From contig NZ_JARWAC010000013.1 of assembly GCF_029846175.1 (NCBI RefSeq), positions 86,107 through 150,106 on the forward strand: a DNA stretch of 64,000 nt, in the 5' to 3' direction. Position numbers and translations under genes: made by a program. This document shows positions 16,656-25,081 of the stretch, one piece after another. The first letter of the stretch is position 1. Each line of letters opens with the position of its first letter. The notes under the pieces were generated by a model that was not told where the DNA came from, did no database searches, and worked only from the letters and a program-made list of their open reading frames with translations. The stretch is from Sphaerisporangium sp. TRM90804 (GTDB lineage: Bacteria > Actinomycetota > Actinomycetes > Streptosporangiales > Streptosporangiaceae).

Positions 16656-17911
16656 TGGGAGCCCAGGCGGTTGTCACCGGGCTCGGCGTGGTCGCGCCCA
16701 ACGGGATGGGCGCCGAGGAGTACTGGGCGTCCGTCCTCGCCGGCCGCAGCGGCCTGGGCCCGATCACCCGCTTCGACGCCGGCGCCTACCCGTGCCGGGT
16801 CGCCGGCGAGGTGAGCGACTTCCAGGCGAACGGCAACGTGCCCGGCCGGCTGGTGCCGCAGACCGACCGCTGGACGCACCTCGGCCTGGCCGCCGCGGCG
16901 ATGGCGCTGGCCGACGCCGAGGCCGACACCGCCGAGCTGCCCGAGTACGAGATGGCGGTCGTCACCGCCAGCTCCTCCGGTGGGACCGAGTTCGGGCAGC
17001 GCGAGATCGAGCGGCTGTGGAGCAGGGGGCCGCGCAGCGTCGGCGCCTACCAGTCGATCGCCTGGTTCTACGCGGCCACCACCGGCCAGATCTCCATCCG
17101 GCACGGCATGCGCGGCCCCTGCGGCGTGCTGGCCGCCGAGCAGGCCGGCGGCCTGGACGCGCTGGCCCAGGCCCGGCGCCTGCTGCGCGACGGCACCCGC
17201 CTGGTGGTGACCGGCGGCACCGACGCCTCCCTGTGCCCCTACGGCGTGACGGCGCAGTCCGCCAACGGCAGGCTGAGCCCGTCCCCCGACCCCGCGACGG
17301 CCTACCGCCCGTTCGGCGAGGCCCCCACCGGCTACGTGCCGGGCGAGGGCGGAGCCATGTTCGTGGTGGAGGACGCGGGGTCGGCCGCGGCCAGGCCCGC
17401 GCCGCGCCGCTACGGGGTGATCGCCGGCCACGCGGCCACGTTCGACCCGCCGCCGGGCTCCGGGCGGCCGTCCACCCTGGAACGGGCCGTGCGCGCGGCG
17501 CTGGCCGACGCCGGCGTGACGCCGGAACAGGTCGACGTGGTCTTCGCCGACGCCGCCGGCGTGGCGGAGCTGGACCGCGCCGAGGCCGAGACGATCGAGC
17601 GGGTCTTCGGGCCCTGCGGCGTGCCGGTCACCGCGCCCAAGACCCTCACCGGACGCCTGTACGCCGGGGGCGCGTCCCTGGACGTCGCCACGGCGCTGCT
17701 GGCCGTCCGCGACGGCGTCATCCCGCCAACGGCCGGCGGGTACGAGCCGGCCGAGGGCCTGCGCATCGACCTGGTGAACGGCGCACCCCGCCCGGCCGCC
17801 GTCCGGACCGCCCTGGTCCTGGCGCGCGGGCACGGCGGGTTCAACGCGGCCCTCGTGGTGCGTGCACCGGACGGGCGGCCGGACGACCACGACGAACGGG
17901 CGGAGACATGA
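16655..17911 (+). CDS. Type II PKS chain length factor (ketosynthase beta)
   Basis: 418-residue KS-fold protein in which the active-site Cys is replaced by Gln163 (GVLAAEQAGGLDALA), the diagnostic feature of chain length factors that decarboxylate malonyl-ACP and gate polyketide length. The ATG overlaps the KS-alpha stop by one base and its TGA overlaps the next ATG as ATGA, so the three proteins should be made in fixed ratio. The N-terminus [20 protein letters not shown] is typical. Confidence 0.97.
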   Translation: MGAQAVVTGLGVVAPNGMGAEEYWASVLAGRSGLGPITRFDAGAYPCRVAGEVSDFQANGNVPGRLVPQTDRWTHLGLAAAAMALADAEADTAELPEYEMAVVTASSSGGTEFGQREIERLWSRGPRSVGAYQSIAWFYAATTGQISIRHGMRGPCGVLAAEQAGGLDALAQARRLLRDGTRLVVTGGTDASLCPYGVTAQSANGRLSPSPDPATAYRPFGEAPTGYVPGEGGAMFVVEDAGSAAARPAPRRYGVIAGHAATFDPPPGSGRPSTLERAVRAALADAGVTPEQVDVVFADAAGVAELDRAEAETIERVFGPCGVPVTAPKTLTGRLYAGGASLDVATALLAVRDGVIPPTAGGYEPAEGLRIDLVNGAPRPAAVRTALVLARGHGGFNAALVVRAPDGRPDDHDERAET

Positions 17912-18267
17912 GCGAACGCGGTGAGGGCTTCCGGGTGCTGCTGCGCATGCAGATCCATCCCGGCATGGAGCAGGACTTCGAGAAGGCCTGGTATTCGATC
18001 GGCGACGTCATCACCACGCACCCGGCCAACCTGGGGCAGTGGCTGATGGCCGGCCTGGACGAGCCGGGCGTGTACTACATCGTCAGCGACTGGGTGGACG
18101 AGCCCCGGTTCCGGGAGTTCGAGCACAGTGCCGAGCACGTCGAGCACCGCCAGAAGCTGCACCCGTACCGCGCATCCGGTTCCATGGCGACGATGCGCAT
18201 CGTCTACCACCTGCGCGGGGCGGCCGAGGGCGCCCCGCGGGCGACCGGGGCGCGGGCGGGGGAGTAG
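17908..18267 (+). CDS. ABM-fold polyketide monooxygenase/cyclase
   Basis: 119-residue small protein with the pattern of the dimeric alpha-beta-barrel antibiotic-biosynthesis-monooxygenase family: [48 protein letters not shown]. Such proteins act with the minimal PKS in aromatic pathways, as cofactor-free oxygenases of ring B or C or as cyclase helpers. It takes the position where an acyl carrier protein gene usually follows KS-beta. Start overlaps the KS-beta stop (ATGA); the carboxylase gene begins 5 bp after its end. A paralogue of identical length is at 37312. Confidence 0.85.
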   Translation: MSERGEGFRVLLRMQIHPGMEQDFEKAWYSIGDVITTHPANLGQWLMAGLDEPGVYYIVSDWVDEPRFREFEHSAEHVEHRQKLHPYRASGSMATMRIVYHLRGAAEGAPRATGARAGE

Positions 18268-18272
18268 CGGCG

Positions 18273-19973
18273 ATGATTCCCGTCAGGACGCGCGCCGACC
18301 TCGCGGACGAGTGGACCAAGTGCCCGGGCTGCGGGACGCTCGCCTACACCAGGCGCTTCGTCCGCGAGCTGATGGTGTGCAGGGACTGCGGGCGCCACGC
18401 CCGCCTGACCGCCGGCGAGCGCATCGCCACGCTGCTGGACACGGGCTCGGCCCGCCCGCTCCCCTTCCAGGCGGGGGTCTTCGACCCGCTGGACTTCACC
18501 GACTCCGTGCCGTACGCCGACCGTGTCCGCGAGGCCCGCGAGACGACGGGGCTGGAGGAGGCCGTGGTCTGCGTGCGCGGGGAGATCGAGGGCCACGCCG
18601 TCGTCGCCGCCGTCATGGACTTCCGCTTCATGGGCGGCAGCCTCGGCTCGGCCGCCGGCGAGCTGGTCACGCTGGCCGCGGAGGCGGCCCTGGCCGAGCG
18701 GGTGCCGCTGCTGCTGGTCACCGCCTCCGGCGGCGCCCGCATGCAGGAGGGCGCCCTGTCGCTGATGCAGATGGCCAAGACGAGCCAGGCCCTCGCCGCG
18801 CTCGACGAGGCCGGCGTGCTGACCGTCTCGCTGCTCACCGACCCGACCTACGGAGGGGTGGCGGCGTCGTTCGCCAGCCTGACCGACGTCATCCTGGCCG
18901 AGCCGGGGGCCCGCATGGGCTTCGCCGGGCCGCGTGTCATCCAGCAGACCATCCGGCAGGAGCTGCCGAAGGGCTTCCAGACGGCGGAGTTCCTGTTCGC
19001 CCGGGGCCTGATCGACGACATCCAGCCGCGCCGCGCGCTGCGCGGCACGCTGGGCAGGCTGCTGAGCCTGCGCGCCCCCCGGTCGTTCCGCCAGATACCG
19101 CCGCGGTCGGCGCCGCCGCTCGTCCGCGACCCCCGGGCGCTGCCCGAGCGGGACGCCTGGGAGGCGGTGAGCCTGGCCCGCCACGTGACGCGGCCGACCA
19201 CGCTGGACCTGCTGTACAGCATGCTCGACGGCTTCACCGAGCTGCACGGCGACCGTCAGGCGCGCGACTGCCCCGCGGTCGTGGGCGGCGTCGGCTGGCT
19301 GGACGGCGCGCCGGTGGTGGTCGTGGGACACCAGAAGGGCCACGGCAGCCAGGAGATGGCCCGGCGCAACTTCGGCATGCCGTCCCCGGCGGGGTGCCGC
19401 AAGGCCGGACGCCTCATGCGCCTGGCCGCCAAGTGGGGCGTGCCGGTCGTCACCTTCATCGACACCCCCGGCGCCTACCCGGGCATCGAGGCCGAGGAGG
19501 GCGGCCAGGCGCTGGCCATCGCAGAGAACCTGCGCCTGATGTCCACCCTTCCCGTGCCCGTCCTGTCCATCGTCACCGGCGAGGGCGGCAGCGGGGGAGC
19601 GCTGGCCCTGGGCGTCGCCAACCGCGTGTACGCCATGTCCAACGCCGTCTACTCGGTCATCAGCCCCGAGGGCTGCGCGGCGATCCTGTGGAAGGACGCC
19701 GCCGCGGCCGCCCAGGCCGCCCAGGCCCTGCGGGTCGACGCCCGCAACCTGCTGGAGGCCGGCATCATCGACGCGGTCATCCCCGAGCCCGACGGCGGCG
19801 CCCACATCGACCTGGCCGCCACCGCCGAGACCCTCCGCGCCGTCATCGTCGACACCCTCCACGACCTGTCGTCGCTGGACGGCCCCCAGCTCGTCAAACA
19901 ACGCCGCCACCGCTTCCGCGCCTTCGGCGCCACCTCCTGCCACCCCCTCCCCACCCCCGGACACCTCCCCTGA
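18273..19973 (+). CDS. accDA: Acetyl-CoA carboxylase carboxyltransferase, fused beta-alpha subunits
   Basis: 566-residue fusion of the two E. coli-type carboxyltransferase subunits. Residues 1-280 are AccD-like, with zinc ribbon Cys17, Cys20, Cys36, Cys39 and [15 protein letters not shown]; residues 300-540 are AccA-like, with [36 protein letters not shown] and [12 protein letters not shown]. It transfers the carboxyl group from biotin to acetyl-CoA, giving malonyl-CoA extender units. Most actinomycete carboxylases use single PccB-type subunits, so this type marks a pathway-dedicated enzyme. Partners are AccC at 22445 and AccB at 41733. Last gene of the core operon. Confidence 0.93.
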   Translation: MIPVRTRADLADEWTKCPGCGTLAYTRRFVRELMVCRDCGRHARLTAGERIATLLDTGSARPLPFQAGVFDPLDFTDSVPYADRVREARETTGLEEAVVCVRGEIEGHAVVAAVMDFRFMGGSLGSAAGELVTLAAEAALAERVPLLLVTASGGARMQEGALSLMQMAKTSQALAALDEAGVLTVSLLTDPTYGGVAASFASLTDVILAEPGARMGFAGPRVIQQTIRQELPKGFQTAEFLFARGLIDDIQPRRALRGTLGRLLSLRAPRSFRQIPPRSAPPLVRDPRALPERDAWEAVSLARHVTRPTTLDLLYSMLDGFTELHGDRQARDCPAVVGGVGWLDGAPVVVVGHQKGHGSQEMARRNFGMPSPAGCRKAGRLMRLAAKWGVPVVTFIDTPGAYPGIEAEEGGQALAIAENLRLMSTLPVPVLSIVTGEGGSGGALALGVANRVYAMSNAVYSVISPEGCAAILWKDAAAAAQAAQALRVDARNLLEAGIIDAVIPEPDGGAHIDLAATAETLRAVIVDTLHDLSSLDGPQLVKQRRHRFRAFGATSCHPLPTPGHLP

Positions 19974-20086
19974 CCACGGGGGCGAGCAGCGCCACCGCTC
20001 CGCGCGGCCCGAGGTTGGAGGGACCAGCGCCTAAACGGTGCCTTTCGGCGCTGTCTTCCTCAGGCGGCTCTGCCTGGATCGGCGAC

Positions 20087-20112
20087 CCGCCGCCGCGCGG
20101 CACCGGCGGCGG
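20087..20112. terminator. GC-rich hairpin between convergent genes
   Basis: CCGCCGCCG (20087-20095) and CGGCGGCGG (20104-20112) form a perfect 9-bp stem with an 8-nt loop, between the end of accDA and the convergent MazG gene. No T-run, as is common in high-GC actinomycetes. Confidence 0.5.
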
Positions 20113-20131
20113 ATATCAGCCGAGAACCGCC

Positions 20132-20455
20132 TTACGAGGTCCAGACGCGGGTCTCGTTGATCTGCTCCTTGGCCCGCAGGGCGTCCGCCAGGTCGACACC
20201 CGCGCGGTTGGCGATCGCGGCGAGGTAGATGAGGACGTCGGCGAGTTCTTCGCCGATGCTGCCGGTCACGCTGGCGGGATCGATCGGCATCCCCGTGGCC
20301 TTGCGGACGGCTTTGCACACCTCGCCCGTCTCTTCGGCGAGGCGCAGGGCTTGCTCAAGCATGGGGCTGCCGGAGAAGCCTCGCTCCTCCTCCATCTCGG
20401 CGACGTAGCGCTGGATCTCGTCCAACGCCAGGGGACCGGGGTTGAGAGGCTGCAT
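20132..20455 (-). CDS. MazG-like nucleotide pyrophosphohydrolase
   Basis: 107-residue all-alpha NTP pyrophosphohydrolase of the single-domain MazG/RS21-C6 (dCTPase-like) type. Metal-binding acidic residues are visible in LAEETGEVCKAV and GEELADVLIYLAAIANRAGVDL (E-E-x-x-E, then E-x-x-D). It would hydrolyse non-canonical or excess nucleoside triphosphates. The ATG starts a conserved helix. Its neighbours are a convergent biosynthetic gene and an unrelated methyltransferase; it looks like housekeeping content lodged inside the cluster. Confidence 0.85.
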   Translation of the reverse strand: MQPLNPGPLALDEIQRYVAEMEEERGFSGSPMLEQALRLAEETGEVCKAVRKATGMPIDPASVTGSIGEELADVLIYLAAIANRAGVDLADALRAKEQINETRVWTS

Positions 20456-20595
20456 GGCGACCTGCCTGTGACTGTGAGAAAAGCAGCTACCGTACAGCGT
20501 CGCACGTGCCGCTCAGAGCTCGTCTGAGAACTCGCGAACCGGTGACGACACACTCGCATCGCCCGCGTTTCCGGCGATCGCCGCCGAGCCGGTGC

Positions 20596-21282
20596 TCAGT
20601 CGGCGCGGGTTCCGGAGGCGAGGAAGATCGGGATGGCGAAGAACAGCCGGTCGTCGCGGGCCCTGGCGGCCTGGTCGTCGAGCCAGGCGCCTTCTCCGAT
20701 GGTGGCGAGCACCGGCAGGCACGTGGCGTCCGTGTACACGATCGTGTGGACCTCGACGGTGACGTCGACGAAGCCGTTGTCCAGCAGGAGGTTGCGGTAG
20801 CGGCGGGCGGCCCGCGGGTTCGGCATGCCGTCCGCGCGAGCGTGGACGAGCGTGCGGGTGAGTTCGGGGTCGCCGGAGTCGATGACGAAGGTGTCCCAGT
20901 CCTGGCCGACGAGCACCGCGCGGCCGCCTCCGGCCAGGACCCGGCGGGCCTCGGCGACGGCTCGTCCGGGCTCGGCGAGGGTGTGCAGGACCTTGTCGGC
21001 GCGGTAGCCGGTGACCGAGCCGTCGTCGAGGGGCAGCGCGGTGGCGTCGGCGACGTGGAACTCGCCCGCGGGCCAGCGCTCGGCGGCCACCTCGATCATC
21101 TCGGGGTTCAGGTCGACGCCGATGGCCCGCACCCCACGGGCGGCCAGCTCGCCGACGGCGCGCCCGCCCCCGCAGCCGACGTCGACAACGGTGTCGCCCA
21201 GCGCCTGGTAAGTACGTTCCCGCAGGTCACGAGCCTGCGGCAGGTCGTCATGGGCGTCGAGGATGGCAAGCAACGTAGACAT
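20596..21282 (-). CDS. Class I SAM-dependent methyltransferase
   Basis: 228 residues, Rossmann-fold methyltransferase: motif I VVDVGCGGGRAVGEL, acidic residue in GVDLNPEMIEVA, DATALPLDDGSV, and a UbiE/COQ5-like VLHTLAEPGRAVAEARRVLAGGG. Substrate unknown. It is divergent from a MerR-type regulator with only 28 bp between the starts, so it is probably the regulator's target rather than a pathway enzyme. In-frame ATGs at 21282 and 21291 are both possible; the shorter is reported. Confidence 0.8.
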   Translation of the reverse strand: MSTLLAILDAHDDLPQARDLRERTYQALGDTVVDVGCGGGRAVGELAARGVRAIGVDLNPEMIEVAAERWPAGEFHVADATALPLDDGSVTGYRADKVLHTLAEPGRAVAEARRVLAGGGRAVLVGQDWDTFVIDSGDPELTRTLVHARADGMPNPRAARRYRNLLLDNGFVDVTVEVHTIVYTDATCLPVLATIGEGAWLDDQAARARDDRLFFAIPIFLASGTRAD

Positions 21283-21296
21283 GGGCGTCATTGTGC

Positions 21297-21318
21297 GACT
21301 TAATGTCGACATGAAGTC
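21297..21318. promoter_or_regulatory. Palindromic operator overlapping the MerR start codon
   Basis: A 22-bp dyad with a single mismatched pair; its core ATGTCGACAT (21303-21312) is perfect and the arms are GACTT and AAGTC. The MerR-family ATG (21311) lies inside the right half, and the divergent methyltransferase starts 15 bp to the left. It is the expected place for an autoregulatory operator. Confidence 0.6.
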
Positions 21319-21724
21319 AATCGGCGAGGTGGCGGCTCGGTTCGGGCTGCCGACACACGCGCTGCGGCACTGGGAGGCGGAAGGCCTGCTGACCCCGGCC
21401 CGCGCGGGCGACCGCCGCCGCTACACCGACGAGGACCTGTACCGGGTGGCGGCGATCCTGATCTCGAAGGAGGCGGGTTTCGGACTCCCCGACATCCGGA
21501 CGATGCTGACCGCCCGGTCCGCGCCGGCCCGCCACGAGGTGATGGCCCGCCACCGCGAGAGGCTGCTGGCACGGATCGCCCGCGCGCAGGCCGCACTCGA
21601 CATGCTCGAAGGCGGCCTGGAATGCCCGCACGACGACATCATGACCTGCCCGCATTTCCAGGGCTTCCTGACCGACCGCCTGCGGCCGTCCCCCGAGACG
21701 AATTCGGCACAACCTGACGGTTGA
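21311..21724 (+). CDS. MerR-family transcriptional regulator
   Basis: 137 residues. N-terminal winged helix-turn-helix MKSIGEVAARFGLPTHALRHWEAEGLL then RRRYTDEDLYRV, the MerR signature; residues about 75-110 form the dimer helix; the C-terminus has CPHDDIMTCPHFQGF with two Cys-x-His pairs that could bind metal or thiol (not proven). Start ATG inside a palindrome suggests autoregulation. Probably controls itself and the divergent methyltransferase. The 21725-21935 gap after it shows no gene. Confidence 0.9.
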   Translation: MKSIGEVAARFGLPTHALRHWEAEGLLTPARAGDRRRYTDEDLYRVAAILISKEAGFGLPDIRTMLTARSAPARHEVMARHRERLLARIARAQAALDMLEGGLECPHDDIMTCPHFQGFLTDRLRPSPETNSAQPDG

Positions 21725-21935
21725 GGACGTTCACGAGGCCATACGTCTTCGGTGTTTGTTTCGTGCGAGTCGAGGTTCCCGCGAGAACTCGGCTGCTTGT
21801 GCGCGGGCTGTCTGCGCGACGGCGGGTCGTCGGTGGGGGACAGGACGCCCTGGGAGACAGCGCCGAAGGCACCGTTTCCGGCCGGATCGAAGATTGGCCG
21901 GCGGGGGAAGGCTCTCGGAAAGGTCTCGCGCGCCG

Positions 21936-22391
21936 TCAGGTGACGGTGGCGAGGGTGGTGAGGGTGAAGGCCGCCAGGGCCAGGAGGGTGCGCAAGGTGT
22001 GCCAGCGGCGCCAGGCGGGGCGGGGGTCCTGCCAGCCGGAGGGGATGGGCAGGGCGGGGTCCAGCTTCTTCACCTGGCGGTTGAGGGGGACGTTGAGCAG
22101 GTGGGAGACCATGGAGGAGGCGAAGAGCAGCGCCGCCGCCAGGCCGAACAGCACCCGCGAGGTCAGGTCGCCGGCGAGCAGTGACAGGGCGACGTCCACG
22201 GCGGTCGTGCCGAGCACGATTACGGGCATCAGCGGGTCCCAGTGCCGTCCGAGGAGCTGGTGGGTCTCCACGTAGCGGCCCGGGGGCATGTCGCGCAGGG
22301 CCGGGACGACGCTCACGGCCACGCCGAACAGCACGCCCGCGGTGGTGCCGGCGCCGAGCAGCGCCGCGACGGTCAGGCTCTCGATCAGCAT
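21936..22391 (-). CDS. DUF1772 membrane protein (anthrone-oxygenase-like)
   Basis: 151 residues with about four hydrophobic segments (near 5-28, 55-75, 80-100, 130-148) and the DUF1772 pattern: a short first helix, DPLMPVIV, then NVPLNRQVKKLDP before the last helix. DUF1772 includes fungal anthrone oxygenases and proteins recurrent in bacterial aromatic polyketide clusters, so a quinone-forming oxidation is a reasonable guess. ATG preceded by GAGGAG. It is the last gene of the FAD monooxygenase, rmlA, accC operon. A paralogue lies at 36854. Confidence 0.78.
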   Translation of the reverse strand: MLIESLTVAALLGAGTTAGVLFGVAVSVVPALRDMPPGRYVETHQLLGRHWDPLMPVIVLGTTAVDVALSLLAGDLTSRVLFGLAAALLFASSMVSHLLNVPLNRQVKKLDPALPIPSGWQDPRPAWRRWHTLRTLLALAAFTLTTLATVT

Positions 22392-22466
22392 GGGCGTCTC
22401 CTCAGCGCGTCTCCGGCGTGTGCTCGATCAGCATGGATGCCTCCTCAGCGCGTCTCCAGCATGTGC
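22381..22466. repeat. 43-bp tandem duplication at the accC/DUF1772 junction
   Basis: 22381-22423 and 22424-22466 are two close copies of a 43-bp segment holding the end of accC and the start of the DUF1772 gene. The copy created a short ORF, given separately. Confidence 0.8.
22402..22434 (-). CDS. Ten-residue leader ORF made by the duplication
   Basis: ATG to TGA encodes MLIEHTPETR: the first residues copy the DUF1772 start (MLIE) and the last copy the AccC end (EHMLETR). It sits between accC and the DUF1772 gene, has GGAGG upstream, and its stop is 10 bases before the DUF1772 ATG, so it could couple their translation. Whether it is translated is unknown. Confidence 0.35.
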   Translation of the reverse strand: MLIEHTPETR

Positions 22467-23821
22467 TCGACCAGGCCGGTGGTGTGCGTGGCGTCCTTGA
22501 ACAGCGGGTGAGCCAGCACGTCCTGCAGGAACGGCTTGGTGGTCCGCACGCCGGGCCCGGTGACGTGCAGCTCGTTCAGCGCGCGGCTCATGCGCGCGAC
22601 GGCCTGCTCCCGGTCGGGCGCCCAGACCACGATCTTCGCCAGCAGGGAGTCGTACTCCGACGTCATCACCGCGCCCTGCGCGCCGTGCGAGTCGACCCGT
22701 GTGAAGGGCCCGCCCGGCAGCCGGAACTCCTCCAGCCGTCCCGGGGTGGGCCGGAAGCCGCGGTAGGGATCCTCGGTGTTGATCCGGCACTCCACGGCGG
22801 CCCCCGACAGCACGACGTCGGCCTGCCTCAGCGACAGCGGGCGCCCGGCCGCCACCATGATCTGCTCGCGCACCAGGTCGGTGCCGGTGACCATCTCGGT
22901 GACGGGATGCTCCACCTGGATGCGGCAGTTGATCTCCATGAAGTGGAAGCGCCCGGCGTCGTCCAGCAGGAACTCGAACGTGCACGCGCCCTCGTAGCCG
23001 ACGGCGTGGGCGCCCAGCACGGCCAGCGCCGTCATGCGGTCGACCAGCTCGGCGGGCAACCGCGGCGCCGGCGTCTCCTCGACCAGCTTCTGGTTGTTGC
23101 GCTGCACCGAGCAGTCCCTGGTGCCGAAGTGCACGGCGTTGCCGAACCGGTCGCGCACCACCTGCACCTCCACGTGGCGGGCCCGTTCGACGAACCGCTC
23201 GACGTACACCCGCGAGTCGCCGAAGACGGCGTGCGCGTGCGACCGGGCCTCGCTGTAGGCGCGGACGAACGCCGAGGGGCGGCCGACGACGCGCATGCCG
23301 CGCCCGCCGCCGCCCGCCGTCGCCTTGATGATCACCGGGTAGCCGATCCGGTCGGCGACGGCCTTGGCCTGCGCCGCGGTGTCCAGCGTGCTCTCGCTGC
23401 CCTCGACGACGGGCAGCCCCGCCGCCGCCATGATGGTCCGGGCGGTGGCCTTGTCGCCCAGCCGCGCCATCACCTCCGGGGCCGGGCCGATGAAGGTGAT
23501 GTCGTGCGCCGAGCAGATCTCGGCGAAGTCCGGGTCCTCCGACAGGAAGCCGTACCCCGGGTGGATGGCCTCCGAGCCGGTGCGCAGGGCCGCCTCGATG
23601 ATGGCGGGGATGTTCAGGTAGCTGGACTTGGCGGCGGGCGGGCCGATGTGCACGGCCTCGTCGGCGAACCGCGTCAGCGGGGTGTCGCGGTCGGCCGAGG
23701 AGTAGACCACGACCGTGCGGATGCCCATCTCGCGGCAGGTCCGCGCGACGCGCAGCCCGATCTCGCCGCGGTTGGCGATGAGGACGGTGCCGAACATCGT
23801 CCCGTCGGCTTCCCGGCTCAC
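22445..23821 (-). CDS. accC: Biotin carboxylase subunit of acetyl-CoA carboxylase
   Basis: 458-residue ATP-grasp biotin carboxylase of stand-alone AccC length, with no biotin carrier domain. Seen: N-terminal VLIANRGEIGLRVARTCREMGI, ATP loop KATAGGGGRGMRVV, catalytic RDCSVQRNNQKLVEE and EINCRIQVEHPVTEMVTG. It carboxylates biotin on AccB (41733) for AccDA (18273). GTG chosen because GGGGAG lies 9 bases upstream and it overlaps the stop of a 52-codon ORF as GTGA; the ATG at 23797 (MFGTVLIANRG) is the alternative. Confidence 0.95.
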   Translation of the reverse strand: MSREADGTMFGTVLIANRGEIGLRVARTCREMGIRTVVVYSSADRDTPLTRFADEAVHIGPPAAKSSYLNIPAIIEAALRTGSEAIHPGYGFLSEDPDFAEICSAHDITFIGPAPEVMARLGDKATARTIMAAAGLPVVEGSESTLDTAAQAKAVADRIGYPVIIKATAGGGGRGMRVVGRPSAFVRAYSEARSHAHAVFGDSRVYVERFVERARHVEVQVVRDRFGNAVHFGTRDCSVQRNNQKLVEETPAPRLPAELVDRMTALAVLGAHAVGYEGACTFEFLLDDAGRFHFMEINCRIQVEHPVTEMVTGTDLVREQIMVAAGRPLSLRQADVVLSGAAVECRINTEDPYRGFRPTPGRLEEFRLPGGPFTRVDSHGAQGAVMTSEYDSLLAKIVVWAPDREQAVARMSRALNELHVTGPGVRTTKPFLQDVLAHPLFKDATHTTGLVEHMLETR

Positions 23822-23976
23822 CGCGACCGGCTCCCCGGCTGCGGCGCGGCGGGATCGTCCGGCGGGACGGGCGAGAGCGGTCCCAGGGCGGATCCGAGAT
23901 GGGTCAGCCCCGCCAGCAGGTGCCGGGCGAGGAGCGCTCCGGCGCGCATGAGGGGGCTGTGGCGGCTGGCTGGCAT
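23818..23976 (-). CDS. Hypothetical 52-residue protein coupled to accC
   Basis: ATG-initiated ORF in the gap between rmlA and accC; its TGA overlaps the accC GTG as GTGA and GGAGG lies 11 bases upstream. An amphipathic or hydrophobic helix (about residues 9-33, rich in Leu, Ala, Gly) is followed by a Pro-rich tail ending GSRSR. It does not look like the epsilon subunit of actinobacterial carboxylases. No family recognised; it may be a small helper, or only a coupling ORF. Confidence 0.4.
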   Translation of the reverse strand: MPASRHSPLMRAGALLARHLLAGLTHLGSALGPLSPVPPDDPAAPQPGSRSR

Positions 23977-24010
23977 CGAACCCGGTTCCTCCGGTGCTGG
24001 AAGACGGCTG

Positions 24011-25081
24011 TCAGTGCTGGAAGATCTGCAGATGGCTGTGGTCGCCGGTCACGATCCGGCTGGTGCGCAGCGCGGACGCGGGCGGCGACAGCGTGCTCTG
24101 GCGGCCGATGACCGACCCGTGCAGGCCCCGGATGCCGCGCACCGTCACGCTCTCCATGAGGATCGAGTAGTCCATCGACGCGCCCTCGATGTGGCAGCCC
24201 GCGCCGATGGAGGTGAACGGGCCCACGTGGCTGTCGACCACGGTGCTGCCGTCCCCGATGATCAACGGCCCGACCAGGCGGGACCCCTGCACGGTGACGT
24301 CCCGGCCGATGGACACCCGGCCGATGACCTCGGTGTCGGCGTCCACCTTCCCCAGCATCGCGGGCGCGATGCCCTCCAGGAACGCCCGGTTGCACTCCAG
24401 GACGTCGTCGACCCGGCCGGTGTCCTTCCAGTAGCCCCGGAGCAGGTGGGAGCGCACCGCGCCGCCGCGCTCGATGAGCCACTGGACGGCGTCGGTGATC
24501 TCCAGCTCGCCGCGCCGGCTCGGCTGGATCGACCTGACCGCCGTGTGGATCGCCGGCCCGAACAGGTAGAGCCCGACGACCGCCAGATCGCTCTTGGGCC
24601 GCGCGGGCTTCTCCACCAGGCCGATGATCCGGCCCTGGGCGTCGACCTCGGCGATGCCGTAGTGCTCGGGGTCGGGCACCTTGGACAGCAGGATCTGCGC
24701 GTCGGCGCCCGAGCCCTGGAACTCCCGGACGAACCCGGCGAGCCCGTCGACGATGATGTTGTCGCCCAGGTACATCATGAAGCTCTCGCCCGCCAGGAAC
24801 TCCGAGGCGGCCACCACGCAGTGGGCCAGCCCGAGCGGCGCCTCCTGCGGGATGAACGTGAGGTCCAGCCCGAGCCCGTCCCCGTCGCCGATGGCCTGGC
24901 GGATCTCGGCGCCGCGCGAGCCGACGATGACTCCCACGTCGGTGACGCCCGCGTCGCGCACGGCCTCCAGGACGTGCCGCAGGACGGGTTTGTTGGCCAC
25001 GGGCACGAGCTGCTTGGCCATGGTGTGGCTGAACGGCCGCAGTCGGGTTCCCGAGCCGCCGGCGAGGACGAGTGCCTTCAT
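24011..25081 (-). CDS. rmlA: Glucose-1-phosphate thymidylyltransferase (long form)
   Basis: 356 residues, the normal length of RmlA-long enzymes. Intact catalytic features: LAGGSGTRLRPFSHTMAKQL, LGDN of the metal site, LVEKP with the sugar-phosphate lysine, and WKDTGR; then a hexapeptide-repeat beta-helix (about 245-345). It makes dTDP-glucose from glucose-1-phosphate and dTTP, feeding RmlB at 13872. ATG overlaps the stop of the upstream FAD monooxygenase (ATGA), so the two are translationally coupled. The degenerate second copy is at 4889. Confidence 0.95.
   Translation of the reverse strand: MKALVLAGGSGTRLRPFSHTMAKQLVPVANKPVLRHVLEAVRDAGVTDVGVIVGSRGAEIRQAIGDGDGLGLDLTFIPQEAPLGLAHCVVAASEFLAGESFMMYLGDNIIVDGLAGFVREFQGSGADAQILLSKVPDPEHYGIAEVDAQGRIIGLVEKPARPKSDLAVVGLYLFGPAIHTAVRSIQPSRRGELEITDAVQWLIERGGAVRSHLLRGYWKDTGRVDDVLECNRAFLEGIAPAMLGKVDADTEVIGRVSIGRDVTVQGSRLVGPLIIGDGSTVVDSHVGPFTSIGAGCHIEGASMDYSILMESVTVRGIRGLHGSVIGRQSTLSPPASALRTSRIVTGDHSHLQIFQH

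Noticed and set aside
23818..23976. Acyl-CoA carboxylase epsilon subunit
   Set aside because: Length is near but the sequence lacks the family pattern; reported only as hypothetical.
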